In this document: piece by piece, positions 1 through 8,800 of the stretch
Numbering within the stretch: position 1 is the first letter of the stretch
Layout of the letters: each line of letters opens with the position of its first letter
NCBI GenBank assembly: GCA_905147135.1
Contig: LR990043.1
Coordinates: forward strand, 17,857,584-17,921,583
DNA from: Blastobasis lacticolella
Lineage: Eukaryota; Arthropoda; Insecta; Lepidoptera; Blastobasidae
DNA: 64,000 nucleotides
Direction: 5' to 3'
The notes under the pieces: generated by a model
Told to the model about the DNA's origin: nothing
Database searches by the model: none
The model's input: only the letters and a program-made list of their open reading frames with translations
Position numbers and translations under genes: made by a program

Positions 1-41
1 AATTACACAAAATTACTATAATAAATTTTTATTTATCCTAG

Positions 42-222
42 GACAGTCAGAGTGTGGCTGAAGAGAGACTCAGGCCAGTATTGGCCTAGTATCTGCCAAT
101 TCATGCCATCTGGTTGCACATCCATGTTCTACACACCAGAAACAAGACAGTTGTTCATTGGTCAAGAGAATGGCACAATATCGGAATTTACTCTTGCGAC
201 AGACTGCAATAGAATAAATCCT
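42..222 (+). CDS. Wdfy2: Wdfy2 exon a (second-third WD repeats)
   Basis: Acceptor TTTATCCTAG ends at 41 and the donor CCT|GTAAGT follows 222. The exon enters with one base of a split codon and leaves in phase 0. It encodes [16 protein letters not shown] at its start and ends ...DCNRINP. The T-V-R-V-W end of a WD blade is typical. Confidence 0.92.
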
Positions 223-3200
223 GTAAGTGATATAGTTTTCTGATATATTGTACTGTCTCCAGACACACATACAACAAAAAAACATCACACGACAATGTTT
301 TGAAATTATTGTATTTTAATGGCCAGATTTATACATTTTTGAAGATACAGTACAATACAAATAATTTTTATTTTCTACACATGTATATGGAAGATAAGAA
401 GATGGCATGGTTACTTATTTTATCCTTTTCATATGTCAGTTTGATTGATGCCAAATATTTGTTGGCAACACATGATTCACCAGCAACTGTTAGCAAAATG
501 TTACAAACATGTGTTTCTTGTGTTTATGCAAACTCATCAAAAATACCATCTTGAACATGCCTCCTATAACATTGTAAACTTTACTATTTTACTTAGTATA
601 TTACTCATTGTTATCTTATTAGATTGTGTTACTCATAGTTTATCACTGATATAGTTGTGATATTCTTAGGTTGTATTCATACCAGAGATATAGATCTTGA
701 ACACTGTGTCTGATGATAACTGGAGACCTTTACATTGTTTTTACTTAGACAAAGGAGTACTTGGCCCACACTGCACGCGTCACAGCGGTCATATTCTCAC
801 TCAGCTGTGAGTGGGTGCTGTCAGTGAGCAGGGATAAACTGTTCTCGTATCACTGCAGCGAGACGGGCAGACGAGTCGGCGGGTACTCATTTGAAGCCTG
901 GTGCACAGCATTACAGTATCCTTTTCTTCATAAATGGTTCTGAGATCTATAGGTACGAGTATAATGCATATAAGGTTTGCCTGTTATTGGGTTTACACTT
1001 ATGTGAATTGTTTCGGTCACAAGAACTTTGTAAAAAAATGTTTATATGTTGGCAAATGTAAACAAATAGTTAATTTTAGCTTTATTTGCATTATTCTCAT
1101 TACCAAGGTCATTCAACATTTGGCTTTGTCCTCATGACACAAACACATGCGATTTTGTATGCTACACTTGAAACACCTGAATTGTTTAAATCTTTTTTTT
1201 TTTAGTACCACTAAGGTGGCAAACAAGCTTGCAGCCTGCCTTATGGTAAGCAGTCACCGCAGCCTATGGACGTTTGCAATACCAGGTTCATCACCCACGC
1301 GTTGCCGACCCCGTAAAACCTTTAAACCCCTTTCTTGAAGATTTCCATGTTGTACTCTCCAGGTAGTTCATTCCACAACCTTAGTGTGCGTGGGAGAAAG
1401 TTCCTTTGGAACCGCATAGTTCGCGACGTAGTTCATTCCACAACCTTAGTGTGCGTGGAAGAACGTTCCTTTGGAACCGCATAGTTCGCGACCAATTTGG
1501 CTCTAAGGTGTGAGGATGAACGCCCTGTCGATGGCGAGCGGTGCGATGATAGAATGTAGCTGTAGGCATCATGTCAACAGTTCTTCAAAACAATCTGAAT
1601 CTGGTGGTAAAGCTTGTCTAAGCTGAAATGACGCGCCCCAATACTTAATTAATCTGTGTGGGAGCGTCGACTGCTCCAATCAAACGACGCGTGCTCCTAC
1701 GTTTAGTCTCACCGGCAACTGAATGACCCATTACAACGGCATTTGTATATGTATTGCGTCCATATCTTAAATTTGCTTGTGTGTGTTAATGCGATAGTGG
1801 GGCGCGTCATTTCAGCTTAGAGGAGCTCTACATCTATGTAGGTCATAAAAAATTGTAAAACCTTCATTCAATTCATCATTAATCATCATCATCTCAACAT
1901 TAATATTCATTTAAGACGTACACTGCATTACGTGGACATATTGCACAGTGAACTGAGTGGCAGATCTGTTTCTGTATCCATTCGAGAATCCAGTGCGGCT
2001 TTAGTGTGTAGCATGACAGAATAAAAATGCTAGTGTGAAATGGATAACTGCGCTTGAGTCCCGTCCGACACAGTGTATGCAAACAGAATATAGGATGACT
2101 CAATTTGTCTACACATTATTTGGAACCAAATTATCAAGCTTCAAAAAGTATTTATTTAAATAGCCACTGGCCCAAGTTTTGTCTTCTATCTGAATGCCAT
2201 GCTGCCACAACATTTTTGTCCTTGGTTCAGTGATTGATGATAACACAGAACGTTAGTCACAAATCTCAATTCGTGATAAATGTTCTTATCTCTTGTCATG
2301 TGCTGTGTACTTACAGTGACATTATGTTTATGAATATTAAAAAGCATAAAAGATAAGCAGCGTACATTAATTAGTTCCATTGTGGTGTCGCTTTGGCTTC
2401 AAATATCTACTTTATGAAATGCCCTTGTACTGTACCCTTGTTCATAAAATCTACCCAACAGTTGTTTTCAACTGCCTGCAGCTGCCTGATAAACAATAAT
2501 AATAATAATATGATGCAATAAGTGATGTATCTAGCTGGCGGCTACCCTTAAAGCTTTATAGATTCATAGCTTTTCATTTCCTTTCTTATATTCAGTTGCT
2601 TTGGTCCAGTCTCGCCCGCTTTCTTTTCATGATGGCAAGTAGTTGATTCTATTGTCCTCCTATTGATATGATTACAATAGATCAATAACTTGTCAGGCTA
2701 ATCTCATGCATGATAAGTATTGAAATTTAGGTTTTAAACAAGAAGGGTCTTGGTCAAGAAGGACACCGGGCCCTCGTGCGCGCGGACATAACCGAATGCC
2801 CAGATGATTATATTATTAATTAATTTATAACAATTTCGAATTATTGTATTTCCCTGATCTACATTGGTATCAGATTCGATTCCCAGTCCAAGTATGCATT
2901 CGTTGGTGACTACAGCGGTCAGATAACCATGCTGAAATTGGACAACAATGGAGCCGCCCTGGTCACTACACTGAAGGGACACAGTGGGTTTGTAGATTTC
3001 TTGAAGTTTATATCTCTATTCTATCTATTCTTACTAACATTAAGTATGTTGAATAGAATAAATCTGTTTGTTTCTAAATATTATTATTATTTTAATTTCC
3101 CGTGGGCACTTAATATATTTCCCCGGGATAAAAAGTAGCTTATATTACTCAGTGATAATGTAGCATTCTATTAGTGGAAGAATTTTTAAAATCGGTTCTC

Positions 3201-6200
3201 ATTCATTAGTTTTTGAGTTTATTGATTACAAAAAAAAATACAAATCTTATTGATAGACTTATAATTTTCATGTGCAAAGTTCATTTCCGAGGGTCGCGAT
3301 AGTGTCGCCCGACTCCGGCGACGCGCCGAAAAAGTGACAAGTTAGGGTTTTACGTACGAAGAAACGTCATTGGAACGTCAACTTAAAAACAGACTATTGA
3401 TGTGGCCGGGGCTGCGGGCTATGACCGTGAACATTTAGCTTACCCTCCATTATAAGTAGAGGCAAAAGTCCAACAGTGGACCGTTACAAACTTTGATGAA
3501 GAGTTACCTAATAATAACTTGAATATTCACCGTTCTAGGTCCGTGCGGGTACTGAACTGGGCGCCACTGCCGCAGCTGCTGTTCAGCGGTTCGTTTGACC
3601 AGTCTATTATCGTATGGGATATTGGAGGGCAGAAGGGCACAGCGTATGAACTGCAAGGCCACAGGTAATATCACAGTTGTCGTATTAACTTTGTAAATAT
3701 AAATGTGGATGGATAATTCAGAAGAGGCCGACGTAAGAAAATATGGACTGCGTGGATAAAAAATATGTCCCGACAGACTGTTCTCGTGGAGCTCGATAGG
3801 ATGTGGCCGTGTTATACATAAATTGTCGATCATGGTGTTATTTAAGAAAGCATATGGGCTATTTTTCTATTAAAGAGAGTTCACCAACAATGGTGGCAGC
3901 TCACTCAGCCTACTATGCCTTAAGACACTTAAATCACATCACAATCAATCAATCAAATCCCCATAAGGTGGACGTTATAAAGGTCAAGCAGCTGATAGAC
4001 GCAAGGGGGAGAGACTGCGACTGAGTTTTTAAGCCTGATGGTAAGCAGTTACCATAGCCTATGGGCGTTTACAATGCCAAGGCAACTTTCAACTGGCATA
4101 TTGCCTACCTTTTAAAAACCTTTTCACATACTTAGCTCCATGTTGTACTAAATTTGGTTAGGAATCAGTGGGGAGCTCATATCGCAACCTACGAGTACGT
4201 TCAAGGAAGTTCCTCTGAAACCTCACTCTAAACTGTGAGGATGAACATGGTGGAACAGGATGAACATCCCTATCGATGGCGAGTGGTAGAGCTCGTCTAA
4301 TTTAAAATGACGCGCCCCACTATCGCATTAACGCAGACAAGCAAGTTTAAAATATGGACGCAATACATATACAAATGCCGTTGTAATTGGTCATTCAGTT
4401 GCCGGTAAGATTCAAACGTCGGAGCACGCGCCGTTCATTGGCTCCCACACAGATGAAGTGTCGTTATTAATATTTGCACTCACACATCGAAATCAACTAA
4501 CTAAGTAGTGGGGCGCGTCATCTTAGACTAGACGAGCTCTACGATGATATCTATCATCCGTAGCCGTGTGATAATGAATCCCGTCGAAGTTAATCACATA
4601 GTAGGACTATCAAGCCTAAAGAGTCCGCTTGGGTGAGTACCACCGCCTTATCTATTTTTGCCGCCAAGCAACAATGTTAGCATTACAGTTTATTGGTTTG
4701 AAGGATCAGTGCATAAATCACAGCTGTTATGGGCGACCGTTACCGCTTTACATCAGGTTTACGTACGTGTAAGATGTAGAATGAGCCCTCCCGAGGTCTT
4801 TCCTCTGCTCTACAACATGGGGTTCTTCAAAGGACATATCTAGAAATAGAAATAGAAATAGAAAACATTTATTTACACACAATAACACCACAAACACATA
4901 ACAAATGGCTCAAAGGGGTTGAATCACTGACCTCCAAATAGGTATTTTTTTGAGGTCAGTGGCATGACTCCAGAGCCGTAAAACAAAAAATAAAAAAATA
5001 AAAAGTATTAAGAATAAGTGACATAAAAGCGCAAACAAAATTAATAACAAACAACATCAAATGAGGAAACAACAACTAGACAAACATATATGAATAAAAG
5101 AAAATTGAAGAACAGAGCCGTCGTATCTATAGCCGCCGTATCTATAGGTATCGTCAAGGCCGTCACCGCATCCGCTCCCCTCAGGTTGCCGGATGCCGGT
5201 CCTGGACGACGGTGGCCACTTTCTAACCTGAACCGTCCGTTCATGTGCCTCCCGAGGCAATGAAAGGTGGGCTCTGCTTGTTTGTCCGATGCTGACGACG
5301 TATCCCATCCGATTGCAGCAACAAAGTGACCGGGCTCTGGTACGTGGGGAGCTGCGAGCGACTGGTGTCGGCCGGCGAGGACGGCGCGCTTGGTGTCTGG
5401 GAGATGTCGGTACGTCGCCGCGAGACCCCGGCTTGGAAGGAAGCCGACCTTTGCCAGTTGTGCCGCGCGCCCTTCATATGGAACGTTAGAGCCATGATGG
5501 AGAAGAAACAGCTTGGTGAGTGGAGGATTCTTGAACCGATGGAGTTTAGATTCGTAGGAAACGAGGTCGATTTCTGACAGCTGTGCCGCGCGCCCTTCAT
5601 ATGGAACGTCAGGGCTATGATGGAGGAGAAATAGCTTGGTGAGTTGATGATTTTGATTGAGATTGAGTTTAGATTTGAGGTCCATCTCTGCCAGCTAAGC
5701 AAAGCTTGTATTATAGACAACTGATATACCACTTAGATACTTAAACAATAATACTCAACATACTGTGATCATAAAAAACAAAAGCAGCAATTCAAGATAC
5801 CTACTCCAAGATCTTAGAGTATATTTTGTTTACTAGGTATCTAAGGTTGGCTGTACGGCTAGCACAGATGTGCTCTCGCGCGCGATAAGCGAGAAAAGGT
5901 GCGACATATCTCTTTCGTCTTAGTATTGAGAGAAGGAAACAGACGTTCTTTCGCGGCGCGAGCTGTTCGGGCACACTTGTGCTAGCTGTTTCTTGAAGAA
6001 ATCGCTTCAAGCGATAAGGTAACCGGTTACTTATTCTTTTTTCCCTTTGTTTTTGTTGTTATTTGTGTATAAGCAATAAAGATATAATAAAAGATAGAAA
6101 TTCAAATTCAAATATAATTTAAAGAATTATACTGTGACCGAATTTTTTGACTCGTTTGAACGTGGATGACAACTGAAAATAGTTATATGTAGGTAATAAT

Positions 6201-8459
6201 TATAGGTAATTATTAAGGTATACATTTTTTGTAATGTTGTGGGTACTTTAAATAATTTAACTTGTATTGACATATAATAGGTATTATTAGTGAATAAGTA
6301 CAATGACATATTATTTTTTTTCTATTTTTTATCAAATTATTTCATTCTGTATTGACATATTTTTTTTTTGGATAAGTAGTTACTTATTGGGATTTTATGA
6401 TTTAATTGTTGAAACTGACATTATAATTATTATTTTTACGTTATCGATGTATGTTTTTATAAATTATTGCATGCCAGATTCTGGCAAATTGTGTGAACCT
6501 GTGTGAAAATGTTAATTAAGATCTATTGTAAACCACATTTTACGCAATAGAATATATTATATTTTATTCTATTCTAAGAATATTCATTAATTCATTGAAT
6601 CCGTGGTCCCAGGCCTCCGCCAACACCACTGCCGGTGGTGCGGCGCGGCCGCGTGCGCCGCGTGCTCCCCGCACCGGCTGCCGCTGCCCGTCATGGGGTT
6701 CGAGTTCCCGCAGCGCGTCTGCGCCGGCTGCTACGAACAGCTGAGGCATGAGCCGTAAGTGTACTCTCAGTCTTTTACACGTACTATCAGAAAGAACGAA
6801 AGAAAATACATTTATTACACATAGCACACCACGACACAATAACAGTTACAATTACAGACAACGGACTCATTAACATTTAAAATATCTTAATTAAAACAAT
6901 ATATTGTAGTCTCCCATGACACTGTCGGTGCCGCAGCGGCTAGCGCAAATGGTACCCACTCAGCATGTGCTGGGAGGCGCAAGAAACGACTCACAGCGCT
7001 GGTATTCTGTGGGCCCATTGTTTGGGTACGTCACGGGCGTTATACTACCTAAATATCAAATATACATAGTATAACAGGGATGTCATCCTCACACCTCGGA
7101 ACCAAATTGGTTGTGTCCTAGGCGGTTCCAAAGGAACTTTCTCCCCCGCACACTTAAGTGTGGGATGAAGTACCTGGAGAGGTATTCCCTGGAGAGTACA
7201 ACATGGAGTTCTTAAGGAAAGGGGTAAAAAGGTTTTTACGGGGTCGGCAACGCTCGGGTGATGCCCCTGGTATTGCAAACGTCCATAGGCTGCGGGGACT
7301 GCTTACCATCAGGCAGGGCTCGTAGCTTGTTTGCTACCTTGGTGCTGTATAAAATATTGCAATTTTATTTTGATCCATTTCCCGGTTTCCCACTGAGCTG
7401 AAATTTTGCACAATTATGTAAATTCGGTGACAATGTAGGAACTCCTAAACTACGCATGGTAAACCCATCGAGTTTTGCTCGTTTGATTAAGTCTTGACCA
7501 ATGATCTGACTGATCATAGAGAACGTGCGATAAAAGCTTAGTATAAAAAATCATTGGGTGAGATCGGCGGTCCATGTTGCCGGCTGTCCCCTCAGTCGTA
7601 CGAAACTGTGTCCCTCCACCCTAAACCCTGCTACATGGATTTGTGTTTACTAACACCTAACATCTGACCAAATGTGGGCGTGGCCTAACTGTGTCATATG
7701 TGTAGGTTGTATCCTGGTCACGGTAATGGAAATTGTAACTCACCTATTAAATAAATATTTATTGTGTGGAACTCTACGCTCCAATATTGAATTATAGTCC
7801 ATTTGCGTTAAAAGAAATTGTGAGTAAAAGTGTTTTAAAATATATTAAAAAAAATATTTAAGTTGATTTTATTCATTAATAAACTTATTGTATCAGATTA
7901 AAAATAAAGTCGAGGATAACCCTTTGCTTAGCAGCCAGTTTAGTATTTTCTGTTGATTTCATCTCGCTAGGTATTCATTTTTTTAATTTTCTGCCGTCAA
8001 CTGGTCACTGTGAACATAGCTTTCTAATTGGATGCGACCCGATTGGTCGAGAGGCGGGGCTAGGCGGGCGATCAACGATAACCCACTATTTTATCCAAAA
8101 TAGTAGTTAAAATAATCATTATCATGTTATCATTATCAGCATAAAATCGTCCACAATTATGCGCAGGCTTACAATAAGTGGCACACCGAATTCTTTCAAA
8201 ATTTTCTACAAATATAGTCACAATATTTTACTTCACCGCCACCACACATGTTACACTCATCACGCCTCACACAACACAATTGTTTTGCAGCCGCGAGTCG
8301 CTAGCGTCGTTCCACGATATGAAACACGCGGTGGCTTGCCTATACGTGGACGAAGCGACCGGCAGAATGTGCACGGCGGGGAAAGACCGCGTGATCAAAG
8401 TGTGGGATGTCTCCATGTTGCTTGCGCCAGCGCCCAAACCAGGCACCAGCGATCAATAG
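42..8459 (+). CDS. Wdfy2: WDFY1/2-type WD40-FYVE protein, last seven exons (5' end off window)
   Basis: CDS join(<42..222, 749..915, 2874..2987, 3539..3664, 5319..5515, 6613..6754, 8291..8459) gives 364 residues and a TGA/TAG-type stop; all phases agree across the GT/AG junctions. The product matches the WDFY1/2 family end to end: [50 protein letters not shown], then a FYVE finger, then a final WD repeat ending VIKVWDVSM. Vertebrate members are about 400 residues, so roughly 40-50 N-terminal residues (first WD repeat) lie upstream. The FYVE domain has all eight Cys ligands (CQLC, HHC, WC, CAAC, VCAGC), the basic LRQHHCR patch and the RVC motif, as needed to bind PI3P on early endosomes. The WxxD motif is degenerate, as in the family. 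By family knowledge this is an endosomal scaffold for Akt/PKC-zeta signalling; that role is inferred here. Confidence 0.93.
223..748 (+). other. Wdfy2 intron, no further feature seen
   Basis: AT-rich sequence of 526 bp bounded by GTAAGT and TTACTTAG. The open frames in it are short and unlike any family. I see no repeat or RNA gene. Confidence 0.6.
749..915 (+). CDS. Wdfy2: Wdfy2 exon b (WD repeat)
   Basis: Begins ACA AAG GAG TAC after TTACTTAG and ends TTACA|GTATCC, leaving two bases of a Gln codon. It encodes a WD blade containing [23 protein letters not shown] and a [12 protein letters not shown] strand, closely matching the vertebrate family in the same order. Confidence 0.92.
972..1065 (+). 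repeat. 3'-end fragment of the CR1/Jockey-type LINE
   Basis: The stretch GTTTGCCTGTTATTGG followed by TTTACACTTATGTGAAT and later TGTTGGCAAATGTAAA matches the 3' untranslated end of the LINE at 47650-47740 in the same order with some divergence. It is a dead 5'-truncated copy inside a Wdfy2 intron. Confidence 0.6.
1204..1606 (+). repeat. Interspersed repeat, family C (copy 1), with internal tandem duplication
   Basis: Copy of a moderately repetitive element recognisable by AGCCTATGGACGTTTGCAAT, GCGTTGCCGACCCCGTAAA and GTTCCTTTGGAACCGC. Other copies are at 4012-4285 (+) and 7065-7345 (-), with a tail at 61420-61526. It runs directly into a MITE at 1607. No protein is recognisable. It lies in the 1.96 kb intron 916-2873. 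Confidence 0.7.
1363..1492 (+). repeat. 65 bp x 2 tandem duplication inside family C repeat
   Basis: The 65 bp unit beginning GTAGTTCATTCCACAACC (1363-1427) is followed at once by a second copy (1428-1492) with two substitutions (GGGAGAAAG versus GGAAGAACG). The other two long family C copies in the window do not show the duplication. Confidence 0.9.
1607..1831 (+). mobile_element. MITE with 37 bp TIRs (copy 1, internally deleted)
   Basis: Ends are inverted repeats around the core AATGACGCGCCCCA / TGGGGCGCGTCATT, with outer GTAAAGCTTGTCTAAG and CTTAGAGGAGCTCTAC. It is about 225 bp, non-coding, and homologous to 4286-4542 (reverse orientation) and 61527-61787 (same orientation). It lacks about 45 bp after the left TIR that both other copies keep. 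I could not identify a target duplication, so the superfamily is open. Confidence 0.85.
2495..2510. repeat. (AAT)n microsatellite
   Basis: Five AAT units in the Wdfy2 intron 916-2873. Apart from this, the stretch 1832-2873 shows only AT-rich intron sequence plus a short piece near 2740-2800 (CCGGGCCCTCG..GCGCGGACATAACC) that resembles the 3' end of the tRNA-headed SINE family. Confidence 0.8.
2874..2987 (+). CDS. Wdfy2: Wdfy2 exon c (WD repeat)
   Basis: Acceptor ATTGGTATCAG, donor AGTGG|GTTTGT. It encodes [25 protein letters not shown] and TTLKGHSG, matching the family strand VFIGDHSGQVTILKLE...TTFRGHTG in arrangement. It starts by completing a Gln codon and ends with two bases of a Gly codon. 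Confidence 0.9.
3095..3260 (+). repeat. 3' part of a dispersed repeat (family E)
   Basis: CCCGGGATAAAAAGTAGC, then ACTCAGTGATAATGTAGC and TTTTTGAGTTTATTGATTAC match the same series at 49555-49712, 55790-55935 and (diverged) 24895-25072. These are 3' ends of a very common lepidopteran non-coding element. Downstream, 3300-3538 holds only unassigned intron sequence, with a weak RTE-3'-end-like piece near 3455-3490. Confidence 0.6.
3539..3664 (+). CDS. Wdfy2: Wdfy2 exon d (WD repeat)
   Basis: Acceptor ACCGTTCTAG, donor CCACAG|GTAATA. It encodes [38 protein letters not shown] and QGH. The WDIGG(R/Q)KGTA.ELQGH string is a diagnostic stretch of WDFY1/2. Confidence 0.95.
4012..4285 (+). repeat. Family C interspersed repeat (copy 2)
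   Basis: GATGGTAAGCAGTTACCATAG, CCTATGGGCGTTTACAATGC and GAAGTTCCTCTGAAACC align with 1204-1606 and with the reverse strand of 7065-7345. It is interrupted at 4285 by a MITE, in a sequence (TATCGATGGCGAGTGG) that copy 1 also carries. It lies in Wdfy2 intron 3665-5318. Confidence 0.65.
4286..4542 (-). mobile_element. MITE with 37 bp TIRs (copy 2, reversed)
   Basis: GTAGAGCTCGTCTAA...AATGACGCGCCCCAC at the left and TAGTGGGGCGCGTCAT...GACGAGCTCTAC at the right are inverted repeats. Interior blocks (GACGCAATACATATAC, GCACTCACACATCGAAATC) read as the reverse complement of copies at 1607 and 61527. Non-coding, 257 bp. Confidence 0.85.
4543..5310 (-). repeat. Minus-strand retroelement debris with (TAGAAA)n end
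   Basis: A TAGAAA microsatellite (about 4841-4864) caps a reverse-oriented repeat containing CATTTATTTACACACAA and the GACGACGGTGGCCACTTTC block near 5208-5225. That block also occurs at 10520-10545 and, reversed, near 27240, 39785 and 40790 (family D). 4741-4830 holds another repeat scrap (TGTAGAATGAGCCCTCCC) shared with 10445. The 163-214 residue minus-strand frames across it run into the real exon on the other strand and are not genes. Confidence 0.5.
5319..5515 (+). CDS. Wdfy2: Wdfy2 exon e (WD repeat plus start of FYVE finger)
   Basis: Acceptor CCGATTGCAG, donor CAGCTTG|GTGAGT. It encodes [37 protein letters not shown] and [11 protein letters not shown], so it ends the WD blade and supplies the first Cys pair of the FYVE finger. 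GC content is much higher than in the flanking introns. Its 3' portion is tandemly duplicated downstream (5571-5683). Confidence 0.95.
5571..5683 (+). pseudogene. Tandem duplicate of the exon e 3' half, with in-frame stop
   Basis: 5571-5683 repeats 5450-5570: an acceptor-like TTTCTGACAG, then CTGTGCCGCGCGCCCTTCAT, ATGGAACGTC, and the same AGCTTG|GTGAGT donor. The CAG (Gln) codon just before the donor is TAG here, so inclusion would end translation. A stub of a third unit (GAGGTCCATCTCTGCCAG) follows. It sits inside intron 5516-6612. Confidence 0.85.
5858..5992. repeat. Small imperfect foldback repeat
   Basis: GCTAGCACAGATGTGCTCTC near 5858 is inverted as GGCACACTTGTGCTAGC at 5970-5988, with GCGCGCGATAAGCGAGAAA and CGCGGCGCGAG inside. 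It looks like a short MITE. The remainder of the intron to 6612 is AT-rich with no other feature. Confidence 0.5.
6613..6754 (+). CDS. Wdfy2: Wdfy2 exon f (FYVE finger core)
   Basis: Acceptor GGTCCCAG, donor GAGCC|GTAAGT. It encodes [20 protein letters not shown] then [20 protein letters not shown], giving six of the eight zinc ligands, the R(x)HHCR basic motif and RVC. It is strongly GC-rich. The Trp between HHCR and the fourth Cys replaces the usual Lys. Confidence 0.95.
7065..7345 (-). repeat. Family C interspersed repeat (copy 3, reversed)
   Basis: Reverse complement of 1204-1560: GGTTCCAAAGGAACTTTCTC, TTTTTACGGGGTCGGCAACG, ATTGCAAACGTCCATAGGC and TGCTTACCATCAGGCAG. It lies in the last Wdfy2 intron (6755-8290). 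The rest of that intron is AT-rich and I see nothing else in it. Confidence 0.7.
8291..8459 (+). CDS. Wdfy2: Wdfy2 terminal coding exon (last WD repeat, stop)
   Basis: Acceptor TTGTTTTGCAG. It encodes [40 protein letters not shown] and a short tail ending PGTSDQ, stop TAG at 8457-8459. The D-(R/K)-VIK-(V/L)-WD ending corresponds to the C-terminal WD repeat after the FYVE insertion in the family. Confidence 0.94.
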
Positions 8460-8794
8460 CCCCAGGACTCAGGCTTACACTTCTAAACCAACGACGGCTT
8501 AGTGCTATCTGGTAAGGGTAACTTGTGATCCGCGTTTCTTGTGTTCTGTACTGGTGTCTTCTTTCGTAACTGTGGAGAGGAAGATGTCGTACGGTGTTGG
8601 TTGGCAGCGCTGATGGTCACACGGACTCCTCCTATATGATGTAAAAAACTACTTTAGTTACAATGTGTTTGATGTTTGCATGGACATATTTTAACTAAAG
8701 TGCTAAACTCTGCCTACAGTGTTGGAAGGAGGAATTCCATCTCGTTTCCTTTTTAAATTCAGTTACTTAAATGGCTGTGTGAGACCGTGAAAAC

Positions 8795-8800
8795 AATAAA
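8795..8800 (+). terminator. Candidate poly(A) signal for Wdfy2
   Basis: First canonical AATAAA downstream of the stop, 336 bp away. Other AT-rich signals follow further on, so the real 3' end could be later. Confidence 0.45.

Noticed and set aside
5041..5732. Minus-strand frames of 163-214 codons over Wdfy2 exon e
   Set aside because: They read across a repeat and the antisense of a well-supported coding exon; the apparent protein repeat only mirrors the DNA duplication.
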